Below, piece by piece: positions 27,140 to 36,251 of a stretch of DNA of 64,000 nucleotides; the first letter of the stretch is position 1; every line of letters starts with the position of its first letter. The translations under genes and the position numbers were made by a program. This DNA is from Bacterioplanes sanyensis (GTDB lineage: Bacteria; Pseudomonadota; Gammaproteobacteria; Pseudomonadales; Oceanobacteraceae). A model generated the notes under the pieces. It did not search any database. It saw only the letters and a program-made list of their open reading frames with translations, and had not been told where the DNA came from. Where the stretch lies: positions 148,294 to 212,293 of the forward strand of contig NZ_BMYY01000006.1 in NCBI RefSeq assembly GCF_014652515.1. Direction: 5' to 3'.

Positions 27140-28261
27140 TTACACCGCCAGCACGCGACCGTGCAAATGGTTTTCCCACCATATCCCGGTTTTGACCGAC
27201 TCGCTTAGCGGTTTTAGCTCGTCATTATGCCAATGCCAAAGCTCACCGGCCCCGGCGCTAATCCAACCCTGATTGCCGAACAGAGCAATGCCCTTGGCAT
27301 ACTGCATGGCTTGAGTGTCTTGCAAGGCGGGCGTCGCCCCCTGCCAGTGGCTGAGTAAATGGCCGCGCGGGTTGCTGATCATGGCCTCTCCGGCGCGGGC
27401 CGAAGTGGGTGGAAAGGCGCGCACACTGGCGGTGTAGCCCTGCATGTCCCAGTGCAGCCAGTCGTTATCTGGCTCCAACAGCTGCAGTTGCTCGCTGCCT
27501 GCACTGGCAATGGCAATACAAGGCGGGCGGGCATCTTTGCGCTGGTACTGACAGCCGACCAGCACTCTGCCATCGGCCAACACATCCAAGTGCCTGGCGC
27601 TTAACGCCTGTTTAGGTGAGGCCCAGCGCTGCAGCAGCTTGCCTGTGCTGCCATCAAGCTTCACCAGCTCAGAGTGCATGCTGTCGATATTGAGCGCTTT
27701 GCGACCGCTGTCTGGATGAGTACGCACGCCCGTGTTGGCGAGGTACACATCATCTCCCTGCATAACCAGTTCATGGGGGCCGACGCCGTGAGTCGTCCAG
27801 ATATCCAGCAGCGTTAGGCGCTGGGCATCAATCACCAGTAACCGCCCCTCGCCACGGCGATAATCACTGGCGCTGGCGTATAACACTTGGCCGTTGTGCG
27901 AGAAAACTGCATGGCCTTCTAGGTGCATATCCTTGGGAACGGGCAGGTGGGCTTGCAATTGCCCAGCAAAATCGTAGCGTCGCAATGGCGCGCCAGGGGC
28001 GCGCGAGTTGACCAAAACGCTTGGCTCGCTGGGGTACAGGTCGGCGATGTGCACACGCTCAGGCACCCTGAAATCGGCTTTAATTTGGCCCTCCGTATCG
28101 ACGACCAAAATACCAAACTGGGTTTCAGTGGCCTGATCACGGTAACCCGAGACCAGCAAGCGTTGCCCTCTGGGAGCCAGGGCAACGCCACTGGCAGCGG
28201 CGACGGACATGGCCATAGCGGCACAGGAAAGCTGCAAAAACTGACGGCGGTGAATGCTCAT
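27140..28261 (-). CDS. DUF1513 family exported protein
   Basis: A 373-residue protein. The N-terminal MSIHRRQFLQLSCAAMAMS looks like a twin-arginine-type or Sec signal peptide. The rest has repeating beta-propeller-like blades (LLVIDAQRLTLLDIWTTHGVGPHELVMQG; HLEGHAVFSHNG). DUF1513 genes are regularly linked to imelysin genes in gammaproteobacteria and are presumed to belong to periplasmic iron handling. Its stop lies 87 bases from the convergent imelysin stop. It overlaps the following hydroxylase gene by ATGA, so it is downstream of the hydroxylase in one operon. Confidence 0.88.
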   Translation of the reverse strand: MSIHRRQFLQLSCAAMAMSVAAASGVALAPRGQRLLVSGYRDQATETQFGILVVDTEGQIKADFRVPERVHIADLYPSEPSVLVNSRAPGAPLRRYDFAGQLQAHLPVPKDMHLEGHAVFSHNGQVLYASASDYRRGEGRLLVIDAQRLTLLDIWTTHGVGPHELVMQGDDVYLANTGVRTHPDSGRKALNIDSMHSELVKLDGSTGKLLQRWASPKQALSARHLDVLADGRVLVGCQYQRKDARPPCIAIASAGSEQLQLLEPDNDWLHWDMQGYTASVRAFPPTSARAGEAMISNPRGHLLSHWQGATPALQDTQAMQYAKGIALFGNQGWISAGAGELWHWHNDELKPLSESVKTGIWWENHLHGRVLAV

Positions 28262-29148
28262 GGAACTCGTCTTAATAACAGTTGTTGGGTTAGGTGGTGA
28301 TGCCGTTGCGGCAGCGGCGCTTGCTCAGCGCCGCTTTGCCAGCTGCCAAACAGCCCGTCCCAAATAGCTAGCATGGAGCCGTAATTGCTGCGACTGCCAC
28401 GCACACTGTGATGAAACTGATGCTGCGCCGGGCTAATCAGCAGCCGCTCGAGAGCGCCATAACGCAGCGGAATATGGCTGTGACGCAAGTTGGCGCCGAG
28501 CAGGTTAAACAGCAATACCGAGCCGCTGATGCCAAAAATCAGCCAAGGCTGGGAGTGCTGGCCAAATAAGAAGAAGTAGCTGCCGCTTAAACCGCCGTGT
28601 ACCAGCGCCGTGCGCCATTGGTAGAGCAGTTTTTCCAGCGGATGCACGCGCAAAAAAGTCAGGGGTGTCAGCACCGCCGCCGAGTGGTGAACACGGTGAA
28701 TGCGCCACAGCCAGCGGCTGTGCAAGGCACGGTGTAAGCCATAGCGGCTTAAGTCGTCCAGCAATAGCAGTAACAAGGCGTAAATGGCTGTGCTGGTGAT
28801 GCCATGCCAGCTGGCCAATACCGCCGGCGGCAGAGCGAGTGACCACAGTTCATAGCTTTGATTGGCCAGCATCAAAATCAACACCAGCGTAGCGCTGCCC
28901 AATAAGGTAAACAGCAGCGCGTTAAGAGCGACCAGCAGGTAGTCTTGGCGTGCGGAGGGGTGCCACCAGTAGTCCCGACTGAGCCACTGGCGCAACAGCG
29001 GCGCACGCTTTGACCAGTGCTGCGCTGCCCACAGCAATGCCAGCAAGGCAGTGCTGAGCCAGAAGCCCCAGAAGGTACGCTGGCCGGGTTGCAACAGCCA
29101 CGAAAACACAGTGGAAAGAGACCCATCAGGCATCAAAAACACCGGCAC
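28258..29148 (-). CDS. Fatty-acid hydroxylase / sterol desaturase superfamily membrane protein
   Basis: A 296-residue integral membrane protein with about four to five helices (TFWGFWLSTALLALLWAA; LVALNALLFTLLGSATLVLIL; IYALLLLLLDDLSRYG). It carries the di-iron histidine motifs HRVHHS (HxxHH), GANLRHSHI and HQFHH, plus HRALH further upstream. The substrate lipid is unknown. It shares an ATGA overlap with DUF1513 and is divergent from the FecA-like receptor, so both may respond to the same promoter-region signal. Oxygen and iron dependence are expected for the superfamily. Confidence 0.88.
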   Translation of the reverse strand: MPVFLMPDGSLSTVFSWLLQPGQRTFWGFWLSTALLALLWAAQHWSKRAPLLRQWLSRDYWWHPSARQDYLLVALNALLFTLLGSATLVLILMLANQSYELWSLALPPAVLASWHGITSTAIYALLLLLLDDLSRYGLHRALHSRWLWRIHRVHHSAAVLTPLTFLRVHPLEKLLYQWRTALVHGGLSGSYFFLFGQHSQPWLIFGISGSVLLFNLLGANLRHSHIPLRYGALERLLISPAQHQFHHSVRGSRSNYGSMLAIWDGLFGSWQSGAEQAPLPQRHHHLTQQLLLRRVP

Positions 29149-29168
29149 CCAAAGACGTAGAATTGTGT

Positions 29169-29190
29169 AAATGATAACCGCGATTATTCT
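29169..29190. promoter_or_regulatory. Possible Fur-like site in divergent promoter
   Basis: AATGATAA and ATTATT arms surround a GC centre between the hydroxylase gene and the FecA-like receptor. The arms match Fur half-sites, but the spacing is longer than the consensus, so the call is tentative. Confidence 0.35.
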
Positions 29191-29254
29191 TAATATCGAA
29201 TACCGTTTGTGGTTAAATTGGCCACCATTTTTTCACAGACAAAGAGGTGTGGTT

Positions 29255-31432
29255 GTGTCGCATTGGTGGTCTGCAGCGGTAGGTATCAGCTTATTGGTTC
29301 CCACCGTCGCCTCGGCGCAAGACGAGGTAGCACTGGATAAGGTTTATATTACCGGCGGTGAAGATCAGGTGCTGAAACAGCCCGGCTCCGCCACTTTGAT
29401 CGACCAGCAAGCGCTGGACACCTTCGAATACACGGATATTCATCGCATTCTGAACTCCGTTCCGGGCGTCAACTTATATGAAGAAGATGGCTATGGCTTG
29501 CGCCCCAACATTGGCCTGCGCGGCACCAGCCCGGATCGCAGTAAAAAAGTCACCTTGATGGAAGACGGCGTGCTGTCCGGCCCTGCGCCTTATTCGGCCC
29601 CAGCTGCTTATTACTTCCCCAATGTGTCGCGCATGAGTGCGGTTGAGGTATTTAAAGGCCCGTCGGCGATTAAATATGGCCCGGCCACCATTGGCGGCGC
29701 GGTTAACTTGGTGAGCCGTCCGATTCCTTATTTGGCAGCTGGCGAGTTGGACTTGCAATACGGCAGTGACAACTTCCAGCGCTATAACGGCTGGTACGGT
29801 CAGGAAGTAGGGCAGTTTGGCTATCTGATCGAAGGTTTGCGGGTGCAAAGCGACGGTTTTAAAGAGCTCGACGGCGGCGGCGATACCGGCTTTGAGCGCA
29901 ACGACGCCAACCTCAAGCTGAGCTGGACGCTGCCCGGTGAGCTGGCCCAGCGCTTTGTTTTGAAAGCCGGTTACTCCGATGAAGTGTCCGATGAAACCTA
30001 CCTTGGCCTGACCCGTGCCGACTTTGATGACGATCCTTATCGTCGTTATGCCGCCAGCCAGCTGGATCGCATGGACTGGACCCATCAAAGCCTGCACTTG
30101 ACCCATCAGGTTAATTGGGCCGAGCACAGTCTGACCACGGATGTGTACCGTCATACCTTTGAGCGCGACTGGTTTAAGATCAATGGCTTTGGCGGCAATG
30201 GCCCGCTGTTGCAAACCGTCTTAAAAGACCCCAGTGGCGTGAATACCGAGTTCTACCGCGTGCTGACCGGCGAGCAGGCTTCCGCCAATATCAATGAACA
30301 GCTCATGATCGGCAGCAACGATCGCCAATACATTTCCCAAGGCGTGCAGAGCCGGGTGAATCTGGCGCTGCAGTGGCTGAATCTGGCGCATGATATCGAA
30401 ATTGGCGTGCGCTACCACCAAGATCAAGTGGAACGCCAACACAGCGAAGCCGCCTATGACATGCTGCAAGGCGGTGAGTTAAGCCAGGCCGGTGAGGTGA
30501 AAACCACGCTGGACAACCAAGGCAAAGCTCAAGCCTTGGCGCTCTATATTCAGGACGATATTCGTTGGGATAACACCACGGTGAGCCTTGGCCTGCGCTC
30601 GGAGCAAATCGATACCGAAGAAACCACCTACGGCGCGAACACCACCAAAACCGACAGCAACGAATCGGTATTGCTGCCGGGCGTGGGCGTCTATTCACAG
30701 CTGACCGAGACGGTGGGCGTATTGGCTGGCGTTTACAAAGGCTACAGCGCTACCACGCCGGGCAAAAACGGTGAAACCGACCCAGAAGAAAGCATCAACT
30801 ATGAGTTCGGCAGCCGTTACCAGGGCGCGCTTGGGCAAGCCGAGGTAATTGCCTTCTTTAACGATTACATCGAGCTGACCGGCACCTGCAGCTTCTCTAA
30901 CGGCTGTGATAACAGCGTGGTTGATAGCCAGCTCAATGCCGGCGCTGCTCAAGTGTATGGCGTCGAAGCGGGTTGGAACAAATACCTGTTTGCCGGCGCG
31001 CACATCATTCCCTTGGCGCTGACCTACACCTACTCTCATGGCGAGTTTGATGCCAACTTTGCCGACGACAGCGGTGTGTTTGGCGATCGTGCCAACAACA
31101 TTGTGGCGGGTGAAGAGCTGGCTTACCTGCCCAAGCATCGCTTAAATGCTCAAGCCGGTATTGAGCGCGGCCCGTTGGCGCTGAATCTGTCGGTTCTGTA
31201 TCAAAGTGAGATGCGGGATACCCCAGGAACCGGCAGCATCCCGGATGATCAGCGTATCGATGCCTACACAGTGCTGGATTTATCCGTGCGTTATCGGGCG
31301 CTGCAAGACGTGCAGCTGTACGCCACCGTCGATAACGTGTTAGCTGCGGAGTACGAAGTAGCATCTAAGCCGTATGGCTATCGTCCGGGCAAGCCACGCA
31401 GTGCCAACCTAGGTGTGAAAGTCAGCTTTTAA
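29255..31432 (+). CDS. FecA-like TonB-dependent receptor
   Basis: A 725-residue outer-membrane receptor. The start is taken as GTG 29255, seven bases after AGAGG, because this gives a clean signal peptide (MSHWWSAAVGISLLVPTVASAQ). The longer frame from 29171 does not. The TonB-box region is near EVALDKVYITGG. The plug carries NSVPGVNLYEEDGYGLRPNIGLRG, the FecA-type LRPNIGLRG signature, and VEVFKGPSAIKYGPATIGGAVN. The barrel ends in NLGVKVSF. With the imelysin and DUF1513 genes nearby, an iron-complex ligand is likely, possibly ferric citrate, but the specificity cannot be read. Confidence 0.94.
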   Translation: MSHWWSAAVGISLLVPTVASAQDEVALDKVYITGGEDQVLKQPGSATLIDQQALDTFEYTDIHRILNSVPGVNLYEEDGYGLRPNIGLRGTSPDRSKKVTLMEDGVLSGPAPYSAPAAYYFPNVSRMSAVEVFKGPSAIKYGPATIGGAVNLVSRPIPYLAAGELDLQYGSDNFQRYNGWYGQEVGQFGYLIEGLRVQSDGFKELDGGGDTGFERNDANLKLSWTLPGELAQRFVLKAGYSDEVSDETYLGLTRADFDDDPYRRYAASQLDRMDWTHQSLHLTHQVNWAEHSLTTDVYRHTFERDWFKINGFGGNGPLLQTVLKDPSGVNTEFYRVLTGEQASANINEQLMIGSNDRQYISQGVQSRVNLALQWLNLAHDIEIGVRYHQDQVERQHSEAAYDMLQGGELSQAGEVKTTLDNQGKAQALALYIQDDIRWDNTTVSLGLRSEQIDTEETTYGANTTKTDSNESVLLPGVGVYSQLTETVGVLAGVYKGYSATTPGKNGETDPEESINYEFGSRYQGALGQAEVIAFFNDYIELTGTCSFSNGCDNSVVDSQLNAGAAQVYGVEAGWNKYLFAGAHIIPLALTYTYSHGEFDANFADDSGVFGDRANNIVAGEELAYLPKHRLNAQAGIERGPLALNLSVLYQSEMRDTPGTGSIPDDQRIDAYTVLDLSVRYRALQDVQLYATVDNVLAAEYEVASKPYGYRPGKPRSANLGVKVSF

Positions 31433-31442
31433 CCTCACAGCA

Positions 31443-31470
31443 GCCGGCGGCTAGGCCGCCGGTTTGTGTT
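31443..31470 (+). terminator. Terminator after the FecA-like receptor
   Basis: CCGGCGGC and GCCGCCGG make a perfect 8-bp stem with a three-base loop, followed by TTTGTGTT. Confidence 0.75.
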
Positions 31471-31523
31471 CCCTTGAGCGTCGTGGTTAGATTGCTGCCT
31501 CACTGCCAATCTGAAGCCAAAGC

Positions 31524-34121
31524 ATGGAGCTGACGCCGTCTTCCCCGTTACCTTGGGCTGAGCGCCTAGAGCAAAAATCCCTCGCCGCCCGCATCGCGGT
31601 TAAAGCCCGCATTCCTGACTGCTGTGATCCTTGGTTAGCACGGCTTGATGGCATTGCTTGGCCAACTCCTAAAGCGCGCATTGTTTGGTTATTGGCGCCT
31701 GCCGGGTTTGGCAAAACGCAACTGATGGCAGAACAGGCTCGTCGTCATTGCGCTGAGCGCCCCGTGGTGTGGATGTCGCTGGACAGCAACGACGCCAGCC
31801 CAGCCTCATTCTTACGGCACTTTTTAGAACTGGCCGAAGCGCAATTACCTGGCATTGCCACCGATGCTCTGGCGCACTGGCAGGCAACTCAGCAGCGCGG
31901 TGATGTCGATATCGGTGGTGTTTTATTGCTGTGGATTCAAGAAGCGAGCAGCTTTGAGCAGCCATTGCTGCTGTGCTTAGACGACACTCATTACCTGCAA
32001 GACGCTTGGCAAGTCTTGAACCTTATCATCGAGCAGCTACCCGATAACATTCAGCTGTGGCTCAGCAGTCGTTGGTTGCCCGACGGGCACGGCCGACTGC
32101 AGGTGCTGGACCATGTGGCGTGGTTGCGTCAGTCAGAGCTGGCATTCAGCGAGTCGCAAGCGCGCCAGTGGTTGCAGCACAGCCAAATGCCACTGTCGGA
32201 GCATGGGCTCGCGGAGTTGCACCAACAATTGCAAGGCTGGCCGGCGGCGCTGCGGATTTGGTTAAACCAAAGCCTACGGGCGCAGCAGCCACTGCCAGTG
32301 GCCGAGGTGCTGCCGGCCATCGCGGATTATGTGCACGATGCGGTTTTGCAGCAGTTGCCGCCTGAGTTGGCGACCTTTTTGTGCCAAGCAGCCGTGCTGC
32401 GCAGCTTCGACGAACCGTTATTGCACCATTGCTTGGCGACGTCAGATTATCACCAGCATTTGCAGCAAGCGCGTCAGCAGCAGTTATTTATTCGCCCGCA
32501 GCCTTCGCACCCGGGTTGGTTTGCGGTCGCCGCGCCGGTGGTTGATGTGCTGGCGGAACGTCTGCCGCTGGCTGAGCGTCGTGCCCTGCATCAGCGCGCT
32601 TTTGATTGGTTGTCTCAGCACGGCGAATCCGTGGCGGCTTTGCGCCATGCCCAGGCCGCCGGTTTAACTCACAGTGTGGCGCACTGGGTCGAGCAGGAAG
32701 CGGAAGCGATTCTCGCCAACCTCGATATCGCAGGTCTGTTGGCTTGGTTCGAACAAGCCGGCAGTGAGCTGGTGATGGCCAGCCCGCGCAGTATGCAAAT
32801 GGCCGCTTGGGCTTGGCTGCTGACGCAGCAGCAGGCCCATGCAGCGCCACTTCTACAGAAGTTACAATACAGTGAGTTACCCGCCGCTGAGTTGTATGCC
32901 TTACAAGGCTACAGTGCTCGACTGCAAGGCCAACTGCCTAGAGCACAGCAACTGTGTGAACAAGCACTGCAGCAGCTGCCGGCTCAGCGCTATGCCCTGC
33001 GCATTTTGATGAGCAGCACCCTGGCGCATCTGGCGCTGTCGCGCAACGACCCTGATGGCGCGCGGCTGTGGAACCGCTACGCCCAAGATGTCGCCCGCCA
33101 TCACCGCGCCACCGCCATGGAAGCCTTGATGCAATACGATTACGCCCGCATTGAGCTCAATCGCGGCAACATCAGTCGTGCCAGCCAGATTATTGAACAA
33201 GCGCTGGAGCTGCTGCAGGAAGGGCGACAACCAGCGGCGCCGCTGCCACATGGCCGGTTGTTGCTGTATCGCGCCTTCTTGTTGTGGCTGCATGGTCGCC
33301 CGCAAGACGAAGCAAGAGTCGTCGAACTGTTGCAGCAAGGCATGGCTAACAGCGTACGCGCCCATGACATCGCGGTGTGTTATGGCTTTGCCGTGCAAGC
33401 CATGCGCGCCACGGCAGTGGGCGACAGTGATCGTGCTCTGGATTGGCTCGATCAAGCCGAGCGTTTGATGCAGCGCTGGCGTGTGGCGCAGTCGGGTTAC
33501 GACTGGTTGCTGCTGGTAAAAGCCAATGTCTGGATCAGCCAGCACAAGTTGCAACGGGCGCAGGGCTGTATTGATGAAATCTGCCGTGGCCGAGCCTGCC
33601 ATGAACTGCCCAGCCCAGAAGTCTTCCCCATGTTGCCAGGGTTGGCGGCGGTTACTCAGGCGCGCTTGTATTTGGTGGCGCAGGATTACGACGCTTGTTT
33701 GCATCAAGCGGAAGACTGGCTGCAGCACAGTCGTGGCAACTTGATGAATCAAGTGATGCAGTTGGTGCGCGCCGGCGCCCTGCAGTCGCGTCAGCATCCA
33801 GATAGCCATTTGATTCAAAGTCGTATACAGCAGTTGCTGGAGCGTCAGGGCATTCAAATGGATTTAAGTGTTTGGCTACCAGCAGGCAATGCGGGTGTAG
33901 CCTCGCCCAGCGCAGCGCCAGAGGCGGTGGCCCGGCTCAGCGCTCGTGAGCTCGACGTGCTGCGCAAAATGGCGCAGGGCTTTTCTAATCAAGAAATCGC
34001 CGACCAGCTGTTTATCTCGTTACATACGGTGAAAACCCATGCGCGCAAGATCAATGTAAAACTGGGCGCTCGCAGCCGTACGCAAGCGATTCACCGGGCC
34101 AAAGAAATGCTCTTGCTCTAA
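31524..34121 (+). CDS. MalT/AlkS-like LuxR-family transcriptional activator
   Basis: An 865-residue STAND-class regulator. The P-loop APAGFGKTQLMAEQ is at about residues 57-70, and CLDDTHYLQD serves as Walker B at about 152. A long alpha-helical, TPR-like region follows (about 330-790). The C-terminal LuxR helix-turn-helix is LSARELDVLRKMAQGFSNQE, then IADQLFISLHTVKTHARKIN. Such regulators bind an inducer through the helical region and need ATP to activate. AlkS of alkane degraders and MalT share the layout. No alkane or maltose genes are adjacent. It follows the FecA-like receptor after a terminator, and the target is unknown. Confidence 0.9.
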   Translation: MELTPSSPLPWAERLEQKSLAARIAVKARIPDCCDPWLARLDGIAWPTPKARIVWLLAPAGFGKTQLMAEQARRHCAERPVVWMSLDSNDASPASFLRHFLELAEAQLPGIATDALAHWQATQQRGDVDIGGVLLLWIQEASSFEQPLLLCLDDTHYLQDAWQVLNLIIEQLPDNIQLWLSSRWLPDGHGRLQVLDHVAWLRQSELAFSESQARQWLQHSQMPLSEHGLAELHQQLQGWPAALRIWLNQSLRAQQPLPVAEVLPAIADYVHDAVLQQLPPELATFLCQAAVLRSFDEPLLHHCLATSDYHQHLQQARQQQLFIRPQPSHPGWFAVAAPVVDVLAERLPLAERRALHQRAFDWLSQHGESVAALRHAQAAGLTHSVAHWVEQEAEAILANLDIAGLLAWFEQAGSELVMASPRSMQMAAWAWLLTQQQAHAAPLLQKLQYSELPAAELYALQGYSARLQGQLPRAQQLCEQALQQLPAQRYALRILMSSTLAHLALSRNDPDGARLWNRYAQDVARHHRATAMEALMQYDYARIELNRGNISRASQIIEQALELLQEGRQPAAPLPHGRLLLYRAFLLWLHGRPQDEARVVELLQQGMANSVRAHDIAVCYGFAVQAMRATAVGDSDRALDWLDQAERLMQRWRVAQSGYDWLLLVKANVWISQHKLQRAQGCIDEICRGRACHELPSPEVFPMLPGLAAVTQARLYLVAQDYDACLHQAEDWLQHSRGNLMNQVMQLVRAGALQSRQHPDSHLIQSRIQQLLERQGIQMDLSVWLPAGNAGVASPSAAPEAVARLSARELDVLRKMAQGFSNQEIADQLFISLHTVKTHARKINVKLGARSRTQAIHRAKEMLLL

Positions 34122-34214
34122 CGGCTGAAAAACCGCTTCAAGCCGCCCTATTGGTGGCAAAAATGAGGTCTGTCAGCTAAACCCAAGGCATGTCTAATTC
34201 ATGAGGCTGATGGA

Positions 34215-35387
34215 ATGGCCGAGCATCTGGCACTGATTGTTTCTTACCAAGACAGCCCGGATTTACGCCAGTGGCTGCAACCGGATTACCAATGCATGTT
34301 CTCTCGTCCAGATGAAGAGCTGGATATGAACGAGCGCGTGGCGCTGATGATGATTGATGCACGCAGCGTCAGTGAGGCCGATTTACTGAGTATTTGCCGG
34401 CAATTGCGTCAGGCGAGTGACAGCACGCCGCTGGTGGTGGTGGCGCCAGAAGAAGCCTTATCAATGCGCTTGGAGCTGTATGACGCCGGCTGCGATGATT
34501 GCATCGATCCGGCGGCGCTGGCTGAGCTACGCGGTCGCATTGATCGCCTGGTTATGAACAAAATCGCCAGTGATCAACTGCGACAGCAGCTGCAGCAAGC
34601 TAACGAGATGGCCTTTTTGGCCATGACAGGCACCTCGGATTTAGGGGTAAATATTCAGTTTTTGCTCGATGTGCATCACTGCAACAACTTAGATGAGTTG
34701 GGCATGCGCTTATTCCAATCTCTGCGTAACTACAGTCTGAATTGCAGCTTGCAGCTACGCAGTCGCTTTGCATGCAAAAATATGGAAGCCAGTGGCATGG
34801 CGAAGGCGATGGAGTCATCGCTGTTGGATGCCTGTAAGGACCAAGGCCGCTACGTCGATTTTGGCCATCGTTCGATTATGAATTATGGCCGTGTTTCTTT
34901 GCTGGTAAAAAACATGCCGATCGACGATGAGCAAAAATACGGCGCCATCAAAGATAACTTATTTTCTTTACTGCAAGGGGCCGATGCACGTATTGAGGCA
35001 TTGGATAATCAGCATACGTTGGAGCTAGAAGGGCAGTTGATTCGACAAATGGCGCTGCAAATGCGCAGCTTAATGGACGATGTTGATGAAGCGCAGTTAC
35101 AGGTCATGCGCGCGATTGTGGAAGTGGTCGAGAATATGTCCGAACAAGTTGAAGGCAGCCTGCATGAACTGCACCTGACGGAAGCTCAGGAGCAGCGCTT
35201 ACAAGCGATTTCTGACCGTGCGGTGCAAAATACCAATCAAATTTTTCACGAAGGCTTGCAGCTGGATCAGCGGCTGCGTGATTTTCTCGCCGCCGCTGAA
35301 TTATTGCTGGCCAAGCCGCATTTGCAGGCAGAGCAACTGCAGCGGTTGCTGCAGTCGGTTCAGACGCTGCACCATACGACGCCGTAG
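34215..35387 (+). CDS. Receiver-like protein with C-terminal coiled-coil region
   Basis: A 390-residue cytosolic protein. Residues 1-115 resemble a response-regulator receiver (LALIVSYQD start, VALMMIDARS at the phospho-acceptor position, STPLVVVAPEEA and LYDAGCDDCIDP in later strands). The acidic pair at the start is degenerate and the conserved lysine is not visible, so it may be a pseudo-receiver. A coiled coil (residues 118-140) leads into a sensor-like alpha/beta domain (about 150-270). A long glutamine-rich helical tail (270-385) completes the protein. No DNA-binding or enzymatic output domain is recognisable. It resembles unannotated response-regulator proteins of Pseudomonas and relatives. 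Confidence 0.75.
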   Translation: MAEHLALIVSYQDSPDLRQWLQPDYQCMFSRPDEELDMNERVALMMIDARSVSEADLLSICRQLRQASDSTPLVVVAPEEALSMRLELYDAGCDDCIDPAALAELRGRIDRLVMNKIASDQLRQQLQQANEMAFLAMTGTSDLGVNIQFLLDVHHCNNLDELGMRLFQSLRNYSLNCSLQLRSRFACKNMEASGMAKAMESSLLDACKDQGRYVDFGHRSIMNYGRVSLLVKNMPIDDEQKYGAIKDNLFSLLQGADARIEALDNQHTLELEGQLIRQMALQMRSLMDDVDEAQLQVMRAIVEVVENMSEQVEGSLHELHLTEAQEQRLQAISDRAVQNTNQIFHEGLQLDQRLRDFLAAAELLLAKPHLQAEQLQRLLQSVQTLHHTTP

Positions 35388-35397
35388 CCGTCAGGGC

Positions 35398-36240
35398 TTA
35401 CGTCGCGGGTTTGCGAAACTTCAGCGTCATGCGGTCGCTTTCGCCAATGGCGAGGTATTTGTCTTTATCCTTATCACCCAGACGCAGCGACGGTGGCAAA
35501 GTCCAAACCCCTTTCGGGTGGTCTTTGCTATCGCGAGCGTTGGCATTGATCTCACTGCGGTCGACTAACTCAAAGCCAGCTTGCTGTGCAATGGTGAGCA
35601 CATAGGCTTCGCTAACGTAACCACTTTGCACCATTTGCTCACGACTGAAAGACACCGGTGCGCGGTGCTCCACCACGCCCAAAATACCGCCGGGTTTGAG
35701 CGCAGCATAAGCGGCATCAAATACCGCCTGTTCCTGCTCGTTGCGCATCCAGTTATGCACATTGCGGAAGGTAAAAACACGGTCGACGCTGTTGTCTGCG
35801 GCCAGCTTCAGATGCTTAGGTGGCTCCAGTACGGACATTTGAATATCGCCATAGAGCTCGGGCTGAGTCAGAAAGTTATCTTCAAACTGACCGCGCAGAC
35901 GCTGGAAAAAGCCAACGTCCGACTGCGGATGCCAATGGGCGGCAATCAACTGGCCTTCATCGCGCAAATACGGCGCCAAAATGTCGGTGTACCAGCCGCC
36001 GCCTGGCCAGATTTCCACCACAGTGTGCTGCGGTTGCAGTTCAAAAAAGCTCAGAGTTTGTTGTGGATGACGGTATTCATCCCGAGCGCGGGCTTTGGCA
36101 CTGCGGTGTGACTGATCGCCCAGCTGCACCGCTGTGGTTTGCACCTGGCCGACGGCGTTGTCCGTACCGCCGGAGTAGTCGGTATTAGCACAACCGGCTA
36201 GCCCCAAGGCTAGGGCTGAAATCATCATAAAATCTCGCAT
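35398..36240 (-). CDS. Predicted class I SAM-methyltransferase with lipoprotein signal
   Basis: A 280-residue protein. The ATG at 36240 follows AAGGA at good spacing and yields a lipoprotein signal, MISALALGLAGCANT with lipobox LAGC. The domain has the methyltransferase order: VVEIWPGGGWYTDILAPYL (motif I), a hydrophilic HWHPQSD, then DRVFTFRNVHNWM and LKPGGILGVVEHRAP. The family (predicted methyltransferases of COG4798 type) is often exported, which is puzzling because SAM is cytosolic. Whether the periplasmic form is active is unknown. Its 3' end is convergent with the receiver-like gene. Confidence 0.85.
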   Translation of the reverse strand: MRDFMMISALALGLAGCANTDYSGGTDNAVGQVQTTAVQLGDQSHRSAKARARDEYRHPQQTLSFFELQPQHTVVEIWPGGGWYTDILAPYLRDEGQLIAAHWHPQSDVGFFQRLRGQFEDNFLTQPELYGDIQMSVLEPPKHLKLAADNSVDRVFTFRNVHNWMRNEQEQAVFDAAYAALKPGGILGVVEHRAPVSFSREQMVQSGYVSEAYVLTIAQQAGFELVDRSEINANARDSKDHPKGVWTLPPSLRLGDKDKDKYLAIGESDRMTLKFRKPAT

Positions 36241-36251
36241 TAGCAATGTCC

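Noticed and set aside
27140..28261. Long plus-strand frames opposite the DUF1513 and other genes
   Set aside because: They are antisense shadows of GC-rich genes without ribosome sites or family patterns.
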